From contig CBDDCH010000002.1 of NCBI GenBank assembly GCA_965226215.1, positions 620,001 to 684,000 on the forward strand: a stretch of 64,000 bases of DNA, written 5' to 3'. The stretch comes from G963668345 sp965226215 (lineage in GTDB: Bacteria > Acidobacteriota > Terriglobia > Bryobacterales > UBA6623). The notes under the pieces were generated by a model. It did not search any database. It had not been told where the DNA came from and saw only the letters and a program-made list of their open reading frames with translations. A program made the position numbers and the translations under genes. Positions 57,874 through 64,000 of the stretch are shown here, one piece after another (the stretch's first letter is position 1; each line of letters starts with the position of its first letter).

Positions 57874-59287
57874 GAGATATTGTCAAATGTTGTGGATGGG
57901 CGAGGTCAGGCGGCGTTTTCCTGAACCATCAATCCATCCTTGAAAACCTTTCCCTCTAAGACATGAACAATCACTTCCGAACCGTTCAGGCGTCGCCAGT
58001 GGCGCTCGGCTTGGCGGGCCAGCATGAAGACCATCGTTAACGACGCTTCGCGGCTGCCACAACCCTTCGTTCGTCGCTGCCGCAAACGGACCGTCGCAAA
58101 GGTGGACTCGATCGGGTTCGTCGTCCGCAAGTGCCCCCAGTGCTCGGCCGGAAAGTCGTAGAAAGCCAGCAGCACTTGGCGGTCTTTTTCCAGGCACTCG
58201 ACCGCTTTGGGGAACTTCTTCTCGTATAGGTTCTTGAAACGGTCCAGAGCGGCCTCCGCCGTCTGCCGACTCTGGGCAAGATAGATGTCGCGCAGCGCCT
58301 GCTTGGCTTTGCCCTGCATGCTCTGCGGCAGCTTATTGAGCACGTTGGCCGTCTTGTGGAGCCAGCAGCGTTGCTCACCGGTCGCCGGATAGACTTTCCG
58401 CAGTGCCGCCCAAAACCCCATCGCTCCGTCGCCCACCGCCAACTTCGGCGGCAGCTCGAGCCCCTGCCGTTTCAAGTCCTCCAGCAACTCCTGCCACGAC
58501 AGTTCGCTTTCGCGAAAGCCGTCGTGCACCGCCAGCAGTTGCTTGCGACCGTCTTCGAGTGCTCCCATCACAACCAGCAAACACTGCCGTTCATCGTCCA
58601 GACGAACATTCGAGTAGATGCCATCGGCCCAAATGTAAACAAACTGCTGGCCGCTGAGGTCACGCTTTGACCAAGCCTCGTACTCGCGGCGCCAGACGTC
58701 TTTGAGACGCACCACCGTCGTCGCCGACAGGCCCGGAGCGTCGGGCCCCAGCAAGGCCTCCAGCGCTTCGCTGAAATCGCCCGTCGAGATCCCTTTCAGG
58801 TACAACCAGGGGATCAACTCCTCCACACTCTTCGTGCGCCGCAGATACGGCGGCAGGATCTGGGAAGTGAAACGAAAGCGCCGGCCCTGCTCATCGACTC
58901 GGCGATCGTCGACCCGCGGCGCCTGGATCTTCAGCTGACCCACGCCGCTGACGATGGTGCGCTCGCGGGCGTGACCGTTGCGCACCACCAGCCGCCGGCC
59001 GTCCTGGTCGACTTCGTGCTGATGCGTTTCGATGTAGGCGGTCACTTCGGCTTCCACGGCCTTGACGAGCATCTGGCGCGCTCCTTGGCGCAGCACCTCA
59101 TCCAAGGGCGAGCGTTCCTTTCCATCAATGACTTGGGGGTTGACTTGACTGCTGCTCTCAGCAGCTTCACACTGACTCATGGCGTATCCTCCTTGTTCCT
59201 TTCCAGAAAACGATTGAGTTGCTTCCTCAATCGTCAGGATACGCCGCCTCCCCTCAGAGGCTCATCCACAACTTCTGGTTATAGCTC
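57874..59287 (-). mobile_element. IS256-family insertion sequence, copy C (intact)
   Basis: A 1414-bp element, same termini as copies A and B. A perfect 9-bp target duplication AGTTTTTGG is found at 57865-57873 and 59288-59296. The flanks rejoin to the block conserved at 61112-61196 upstream of the third FecR gene, which shows exactly what was interrupted. Confidence 0.97.
57906..59180 (-). CDS. IS256 family transposase
   Basis: A complete 424-residue transposase, essentially identical to copy B (a few residue differences, for example SGQQFVYI here). The DDE residues are present as in copy B. It is transcribed away from the FecR genes, so any effect on them would come from the IS end rather than read-through. 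Confidence 0.97.
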   Translation of the reverse strand: MSQCEAAESSSQVNPQVIDGKERSPLDEVLRQGARQMLVKAVEAEVTAYIETHQHEVDQDGRRLVVRNGHARERTIVSGVGQLKIQAPRVDDRRVDEQGRRFRFTSQILPPYLRRTKSVEELIPWLYLKGISTGDFSEALEALLGPDAPGLSATTVVRLKDVWRREYEAWSKRDLSGQQFVYIWADGIYSNVRLDDERQCLLVVMGALEDGRKQLLAVHDGFRESELSWQELLEDLKRQGLELPPKLAVGDGAMGFWAALRKVYPATGEQRCWLHKTANVLNKLPQSMQGKAKQALRDIYLAQSRQTAEAALDRFKNLYEKKFPKAVECLEKDRQVLLAFYDFPAEHWGHLRTTNPIESTFATVRLRQRRTKGCGSREASLTMVFMLARQAERHWRRLNGSEVIVHVLEGKVFKDGLMVQENAA

Positions 59288-59359
59288 AGTTTTTGGATAA
59301 TCGGAATAGAGTAAACTGGGCTCCTGGAACTTTCGAGGCCCGGGAAAGGGGGTGTCGCC

Positions 59360-60127
59360 ATGCGTAATGGGCGAGGGCGCAGTCGGGGATTCTTCAAGCT
59401 CGCCGGCGTTTTGTTCCCGGGTGTACTTGCGCTTGCTCCACTCACTCTGTGGGGGCAAAGCCAGTTTTCCGGACGCGCGGGACTCATTCTTTACGTGGAA
59501 GGTGACGTAGTCCTGCGGGGACGAGCGGGGAATGAACCTAGCCGAGCACAACAGCATCTCGAGGCGGGCCAGCGTCTCCGTACAGGAGCCGGGCGGGCCG
59601 AAGTCGTTCTGGCCCCTGGTCTGCTCTTGGGTGTGGGGGAAAACACTGAGCTTGAAATGATCAAGCCTCACTTGAGCGACCTCAAACTGCGCCTAATCTC
59701 GGGTTCCGCTGCTCTGCACGTGCTCGACGACACCTATTTGGAGGCGCTGTCGGTTCGCTCCGGCGAGGCCGAGGTGAGGTTCGGCAAGCGCGGTGTGTAC
59801 CGCTTAGACATCCCGGTCGGGGAGTCTTTCCGGCTCAAGGTTTTCGATGGCAAGGCCGTCGTGTCCACCAACGGGTCCAAGCACAAACTGAAAAAGAAAT
59901 GGTCGCTGGCATTGGCTGCGCCCGGTAGCGACCCCATCGTCGAGAAATTCGATCGCTCGAAGAAGGACTCACTCGATAAGTGGCAAGGTGAGAGGGTCGC
60001 GGCGCTTGAAGCGGCCGAGCGCGCCAAACGGGGAACCGGGTCTTTGGATCCGAAGGACTACCTGCCCACGGAGCCGATCCCCCCAGATAGGCCAGCAACC
60101 CCGCCAGATTACCGGCAGGCTCGGTAG
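59360..60127 (+). CDS. FecR-domain secreted protein, paralogue 1
   Basis: A 255-residue exported protein with signal sequence GVLFPGVLALAPLTLWGQS and cleavage probably around WGQ. A FecR-type domain follows (ILYVEGDVVLRGRAG, HLEAGQRLRTGAGRAEVVLA, GLLLGVGENTELEM, LRLISGSAALHVLDD). The C-terminal part has SLDKWQGERVAALEAAER, like other acidobacterial FecR proteins, then a proline-rich tail. FecR domains in Gram-negatives often sense or structure the cell surface; the role here is unknown. The IS256 copy C ends 73 bases upstream and has separated the gene from its -35 region. Confidence 0.85.
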   Translation: MRNGRGRSRGFFKLAGVLFPGVLALAPLTLWGQSQFSGRAGLILYVEGDVVLRGRAGNEPSRAQQHLEAGQRLRTGAGRAEVVLAPGLLLGVGENTELEMIKPHLSDLKLRLISGSAALHVLDDTYLEALSVRSGEAEVRFGKRGVYRLDIPVGESFRLKVFDGKAVVSTNGSKHKLKKKWSLALAAPGSDPIVEKFDRSKKDSLDKWQGERVAALEAAERAKRGTGSLDPKDYLPTEPIPPDRPATPPDYRQAR

Positions 60128-60142
60128 ATAAAGTTCTCAGGC

Positions 60143-60171
60143 TTGGCGCTCTTGTAGACTCGGAGTAGAGT
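60143..60171 (+). promoter_or_regulatory. Predicted promoter of FecR paralogue 2
   Basis: TTGGCG and TAGAGT separated by 17 bases. The same -10 and spacing recur before paralogue 3 (TTGTAG, 17, TAGAGT). Conservation between paralogues is the main support. Confidence 0.5.
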
Positions 60172-60220
60172 GAATCAGGCTCCTTCGAAGTTCCGGGGCA
60201 GGGGAAAGGGAGGTACCGCC

Positions 60221-60985
60221 ATGTGTAATGCCTTACGCCGGAGTGAGGGAATTTCGAAACTCATCATTGGTTTGTTTGGGGGAGTGCTTGCGCTTAGTCC
60301 GGTTGCTTTGTGGGGGCAAAGCCCGTTTTCAGGGCGCGCGGGACTCATCCTTTACGTGGAAGGTGACGTAGTCCTGCGTGGACGAGCAGGGTCTCAACCT
60401 AGCCGGGCGCAACAGCATCTAGAAGCGGGCCAGCGTCTCCGTACAGAAGCCGGGCGGGCGGAAGTCGTTCTGGCGCCTGGCTTGCTCTTGGGGCTGGGAG
60501 AGAGTACGGAGCTCGAGATGGTCCAGCCCCACCTCAGCGACCTGAAAGTGCGCTTGATCTCCGGGTCTGCCGCCCTGCACGTGGTGAGTAACGCCTATTT
60601 GGACGGGCTCTCGGTTCACTCCGGCAACGCCTTGGTTAGGTTTGACAAGCTCGGCGTGTACCGCTTAGACGCTCCGGCTGGAGAACTTTTGCGGCTCAAG
60701 GTTTTCGATGGCAAGGCCGTCGTGTCTGCCAACGGGTCCAAACACAAAGTGAAAAAGAAATGGTCGCTCGCGTTGGCCGAGCCGGATAGCGAACCCATCG
60801 TCGAGAAATTCGATCGCTCGCAGAAGGACTCACTAGATAAATGGCAAGGTGAGAAGGTCGCGGCGCTTGAAGCGGCCGAGCGCCGTAAAAGCCGTAAAAA
60901 GAGAACCGGACCTTTAGATGCGTGGGGGCCGATGCCCGACGAGCCCATCCAGCCCCGGGCGCCGGCAGCAGTGCCGACAATCTAG
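60221..60985 (+). CDS. FecR-domain secreted protein, paralogue 2
   Basis: A 254-residue protein with the same layout as its neighbours: signal peptide to WGQS, FecR-type domain (ILYVEGDVVLRGRAGSQPSR), and the SLDKWQGEKVAALEAAERRK helix. It is clearly more diverged than paralogues 1 and 3 are from each other (for example VVSNAYLDGLSVHSGNALVR instead of VLDDTYLEALSVRSGEAEVR). The ATG at 60221 aligns with the starts of the others, so I reject the extension to 60170. Confidence 0.85.
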   Translation: MCNALRRSEGISKLIIGLFGGVLALSPVALWGQSPFSGRAGLILYVEGDVVLRGRAGSQPSRAQQHLEAGQRLRTEAGRAEVVLAPGLLLGLGESTELEMVQPHLSDLKVRLISGSAALHVVSNAYLDGLSVHSGNALVRFDKLGVYRLDAPAGELLRLKVFDGKAVVSANGSKHKVKKKWSLALAEPDSEPIVEKFDRSQKDSLDKWQGEKVAALEAAERRKSRKKRTGPLDAWGPMPDEPIQPRAPAAVPTI

Positions 60986-61041
60986 AGCAGCCTTGTAGCA
61001 CGGATCCGAGCCTTTTCCAGATCCGCGACCTTTGATTCTCG

Positions 61042-61082
61042 TCCAACACAACACCCTGCTCTCCGAAACCCTACTAGCCGCG
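61042..61082. repeat. Post-gene repeat of the FecR array
   Basis: TCCAACACAACACCCTGCTC followed by CCGAAACCCTA...CCGCGTT recurs at 62191-62230 after paralogue 3. It shows that the duplicated unit included 3' flanking DNA. Confidence 0.65.
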
Positions 61083-61167
61083 TTCAGGCGGTTTTTGGAG
61101 GTCGCTGCCAGGCCGGCCGGCCTACGGCCGGTTCCAGATACAAGAGTTAAATTTGCTACGGGGCTGG

Positions 61168-61196
61168 TTGTAGTTTTTGGATAATCGGAATAGAGT
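61168..61196 (+). promoter_or_regulatory. Predicted promoter of FecR paralogue 3
   Basis: TTGTAG and TAGAGT separated by 17 bases, inside a block (61112-61196) that is also found split by IS256 copy C at 57804-57873 and 59288-59312. Confidence 0.5.
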
Positions 61197-61241
61197 GAAA
61201 CAGGCGCCTGAAACTTTCCGGGCAAGGGAGGGGGAATCGCC

Positions 61242-62030
61242 ATGTGTAAGGCGTTAGGCCGGAGTGGGGGAGTTTTGAAACTCGTCAGTGGTTTGCTCCC
61301 GGCTCTGCTTGCTCTTACTCCGCTCGCGTCGTGGGGGCAAAGCCCGTTTTCCGGACGCGCAGGATTCATTCTTTACGTGGAAGGTGAAGTAGTCCTGCGC
61401 GGACGAGCAGGGTCTGAACCTAGCCGCGCACAACAGCATCTCGAGGCGGGTCAACGTCTCCGTACAGGAGCCGGGCGGGCGGAAGTCGTCCTTGCCCCTG
61501 GTCTGCTCTTGGGTGTGGGGGAAAACACGGAGCTTGAGATGGTCAAGCCTCACTTGAGCGACCTCAGACTGCGCCTGATCTCGGGCTCCGCAGCCTTGCA
61601 CGTGCTCGATGACACCTATTTGGAGGCGCTGTCGGTTCGCTCCGGCGAGGCCGAGGTGAGGTTTGGCAAGCGCGGCGTGTACCGCTTAGACATCCCGGTC
61701 GGGGAGTCTTTCCGGCTCAAGGTTTTCGATGGCAAGGCCGTCGTGTCCACCAACGGGTCCAAGCACAAACTGAAAAAGAAATGGTCGCTGGCATTGGCTG
61801 CGCCCGGTAGCGACCCCATCGTCGAGAAATTTGATCGCTCGCAGAAGGACTCACTCGATAAGTGGCAAGCTGAGAGGGTCGCGGCGCTTGAAGCGGCCGA
61901 GCGCCGCAACAAGGGAACCGCTTGTAACGACGTGATGGCGGCTCTGCCGGCCCAGATTGGGACGAATCAAAGACGGCCGGGCGCCCAGGGTGATGCCACG
62001 ACAATCGGGGCTGGTTGTAAGGCACGTTGA
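61242..62030 (+). CDS. FecR-domain secreted protein, paralogue 3
   Basis: A 262-residue protein, almost identical to paralogue 1 from about residue 50 to 215 and different from it in the signal peptide and tail. The tail (NKGTACNDVMAALPAQIGTN...) differs from the proline-rich ends of the other two and may result from a frameshift or fusion to downstream DNA. The start ATG is preceded by GGGAGGGGG. Confidence 0.85.
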   Translation: MCKALGRSGGVLKLVSGLLPALLALTPLASWGQSPFSGRAGFILYVEGEVVLRGRAGSEPSRAQQHLEAGQRLRTGAGRAEVVLAPGLLLGVGENTELEMVKPHLSDLRLRLISGSAALHVLDDTYLEALSVRSGEAEVRFGKRGVYRLDIPVGESFRLKVFDGKAVVSTNGSKHKLKKKWSLALAAPGSDPIVEKFDRSQKDSLDKWQAERVAALEAAERRNKGTACNDVMAALPAQIGTNQRRPGAQGDATTIGAGCKAR

Positions 62031-62190
62031 CGGCAACGATGGACGTCCTTTACGCCGCGATCTAACCGCTGGCCGGGAATCCATCGCCGCCGGCAATTGC
62101 TCCCCGAAGAAGGACCGGAACTCCTGCCGGCCTGAACCGCCATGTAACCCTTATGGCTCGCGCCTTGTGTAGCGCGGCCATTGCCTTTCA

Positions 62191-62230
62191 TCCAACACAA
62201 CAACCTGCTCCGCCGAAAACCCTAACCGCG
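62191..62230. repeat. Post-gene repeat of the FecR array, second copy
   Basis: Matches 61042-61082, at a comparable distance after paralogue 3. The rest of 62031-62255 has no supported gene. Confidence 0.65.
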
Positions 62231-62255
62231 TTTCCCCTGCAAAATAGCTCAGCAC

Positions 62256-64000
62256 CTAATCAAGCCTGAACACGGAATATCTGCGGCCGGAAAAAATCCG
62301 TCCCACCCCAGCCGGTTCGGCTTCGGGCGTGCGGAACGCTGAATCGCGCAACCCTTGTGGGTAGTGAGCACTCGACTGACGCACATTCCTATGGTCCACT
62401 AACAGATACTGAAATCCCGCATCTTTAAGTTTTGCCGCGAGCGCCTGATCGGAATCCACGCCTTGGAAAAGCCAGTCGTAACTGTAGTGTCCGAACCAGT
62501 CTCCGAAGCTGACCGTGTCGACGTAGAAGCGTGTCCGGGGCGCTAACAAGAGATACGTCCAATCGGAGGACCGAGCCGTTTCATTAATAGCTTGGACGGC
62601 TCCATAGTAGGGCAGCGCTCGTCGCAACCAGATCTGTTTTTCTTCTTGAATTTTCGGTGGAGGGGCACGATGCACACCTGTTTTGCTCGTTGAGAAAGAG
62701 GTGTGAAGCGAGATCGCCACCAGAAAGATGGTGAGGACTCTCGGCAGGCGGCCATCAGCCCCCAGGAGTCGACAGCTCGACATGAGGAAAAGCATGGCAA
62801 GCATCGGTGCTAGGGGAGCCAAGTGACGATGCAGGGTACTCGTAAAGCTCCAGACAAGGAAGTACGACGTAAAGGCAACCATGAGGAAAACCCACTCCGC
62901 GGCCGAGACCCTTCGGCACTCCCTCCGCTGAATCACCGCGAATACGCCGGCGATCAGCATCAGAAGCAGGGAAATTCCGAACCCATCCGGGTGGCCGTCC
63001 ATGTCCGGCTGCATGGCCACAAGAAGATAAGCGGCGCCTGCGAGGTGACTGAAGCTACGTTCGTATTGGTAAGCCGATGTTAGCGTGAACGACTCTGTCG
63101 TCACTGCCGACTCGCCCCTGGGCGTGAGAAAGGGATGCAGCGGCGTTGCGGTGTGAAGCCACGACCGAAGCCACCATCCCGAGCCGACTAAGCCGACGAG
63201 CAAGACCAAAAGCAAGCAAGTCCGCGCGAGACGCCGCAACGGAATCCCCGCCACCCAGGCCGCTGCGACGTAGCCCACTAGAGCAGCCGCAAACAGGATC
63301 AACCCGAGATGCTTGCAGGAGACCGCGAAGCCAAACACCAATCCAGCCGGCACGTGGAGCCGCAGACGGGGGTGACGAAGCTGATACAGAACCAAGAAGA
63401 TTCCGAGACCCGAAAAAGCTGTGAGAGCAAGATCAGCGTACTCCACCTTCGCTATAAAACAGACGATTGGCATGCTTACGAGGTAAAGGACCCCAAGAAA
63501 CCACGAGTCTCGCCAGCGAAGCTGCCGTGCCACGGCTACAAGCGTCAGCAGTAGGATGAACGAGAACTCCAAGTTCGCCAACTTTAAGAGAGTGTCGCTT
63601 TCAAGTAGCAACCAATAGCGAAGGTAGATGAGCACTGAGAGTTGGGGCTGCCCGTTAAAACGAATGCCGGGGTGGTAAACAAGTGCCTGCTGCTCCCGAT
63701 ACAGCTTGGCGGCGCTCATGTGGTACGTCGTGCTATCGAACTCCAGTACGGGCAACAACAGGTCAAAACCGTGGATAGCGATCGCGGGCAGCAGCAAGAA
63801 AGTTGACGCGATGATGAGTTTGCGATTGGTTCGCGAGGGGCGAAACGCAGCCAAAAATGAAAAACCCCAACGCCAAGCCCGCTGCTTAAACAGCCCGCCC
63901 ACACCCGCTACGGCCATCAGCGCCGTGATCCCTACAACGGCATTCCTCGTAAGATGGTGGCCGGCTCCCAAACCAAACACGGCCATCCCGGCGAATCCGC
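62256..64000 (-). CDS. Membrane glycosyltransferase-like protein, 5' end beyond the window
   Basis: At least 581 residues of a polytopic membrane protein of the GT-C (ArnT/PMT-like) type. An acidic first-loop motif (VLEFDSTTYHMSAAKLYREQ) sits between early helices, then many hydrophobic segments, with a soluble C-terminal part (APRTRFYVDTVSFGDWFGHY, FQYLLVDHRNVRQSSAHYP). The frame is open through the right edge, so the ATG at 63986 is probably internal. It is convergent with the FecR array. The substrate is unknown. Confidence 0.75.
   Translation of the reverse strand, partial: GFAGMAVFGLGAGHHLTRNAVVGITALMAVAGVGGLFKQRAWRWGFSFLAAFRPSRTNRKLIIASTFLLLPAIAIHGFDLLLPVLEFDSTTYHMSAAKLYREQQALVYHPGIRFNGQPQLSVLIYLRYWLLLESDTLLKLANLEFSFILLLTLVAVARQLRWRDSWFLGVLYLVSMPIVCFIAKVEYADLALTAFSGLGIFLVLYQLRHPRLRLHVPAGLVFGFAVSCKHLGLILFAAALVGYVAAAWVAGIPLRRLARTCLLLVLLVGLVGSGWWLRSWLHTATPLHPFLTPRGESAVTTESFTLTSAYQYERSFSHLAGAAYLLVAMQPDMDGHPDGFGISLLLMLIAGVFAVIQRRECRRVSAAEWVFLMVAFTSYFLVWSFTSTLHRHLAPLAPMLAMLFLMSSCRLLGADGRLPRVLTIFLVAISLHTSFSTSKTGVHRAPPPKIQEEKQIWLRRALPYYGAVQAINETARSSDWTYLLLAPRTRFYVDTVSFGDWFGHYSYDWLFQGVDSDQALAAKLKDAGFQYLLVDHRNVRQSSAHYPQGLRDSAFRTPEAEPAGVGRIFSGRRYSVFRLD

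Overview
The window looks like a chromosomal segment from an Acidobacteriota-type organism (Solibacteres/Bryobacterales-like is my best guess, not proven). The GC content is high. It carries a planctomycete-type cytochrome (DUF1549/DUF1553) paired with a DUF1501 protein, a distribution shared by Planctomycetes, Verrucomicrobia and Acidobacteria. It also has tandem FecR-domain proteins, a YfiR/hybrid-kinase pair beside an outer-membrane protein, split methylmalonyl-CoA mutase subunits and 2-oxoacid:ferredoxin oxidoreductase. No 16S gene is present, so the phylum is an inference.

Layout. 0-6.4 kb: DUF1549/DUF1553 cytochrome plus DUF1501 pair, a small secreted protein and RidA. 6.5-10.9 kb: a GT39 membrane glycosyltransferase whose start codon lies in an IS1595 fragment, a GT39 fragment broken at both ends, and an IS1380 element. 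11-17 kb: housekeeping genes ribH-nusB, a DUF3467 protein, an OPT transporter, the RNase P RNA gene rnpB, and a LolA-like/thioredoxin-like secreted protein. 17.3-22.4 kb: IS630, ISL3 and a broken IS256 copy. 22.5-33.3 kb is an accessory stretch. It holds an HU/RlpA reading frame split by a stop codon, an unknown secreted protein, a RpoD-like sigma factor, an IS1-like remnant fused to the 5' part of a group II intron, an SPFH protein, IS1380 and tyrosine-recombinase remnants, a DUF2321 protein, a TPR protein with near-identical repeats, and an intact IS256. 33.3-45.8 kb returns to core genes: fabF-acpP, a quinone-oxidoreductase-like MDR protein, an MFS exporter, trpS, a PilZ protein, both methylmalonyl-CoA mutase subunits with yceH between them, and an alkaline-phosphatase-superfamily protein coupled to a DUF2007 protein. 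46-57.5 kb: a response regulator/HD-GYP gene destroyed by a full IS1595, a decayed TonB-receptor tail followed by an outer-membrane protein, YfiR and a hybrid histidine kinase, then korAB and a CBS protein. 57.6-64 kb: a fold-back repeat, an IS256 copy inserted in the promoter region of the first of three tandem FecR-domain paralogues, and a membrane glycosyltransferase cut by the right edge.

The strongest overall signal is mobile-element activity. Three IS256 copies of equal length (1414 bp) each carry perfect 9-bp target duplications. An intact and a truncated IS1595 copy are nearly identical. Single IS630, ISL3 and IS1380 elements are present, with several remnants and at least three families of MITE-like palindromic repeats. 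Several insertions touch genes directly: they supply the stop codon of korB, the start region of a cytochrome gene and of a glycosyltransferase, split a promoter, and inactivate a probable cyclic-di-GMP phosphodiesterase.

I did not find a CRISPR array, a tRNA gene, a prophage module or a convincing new defence system. The least explained items are the HU-RlpA frame, the repeat-derived N-terminus of the cytochrome, and the FecR trio with its shared promoter and signs of gene conversion.
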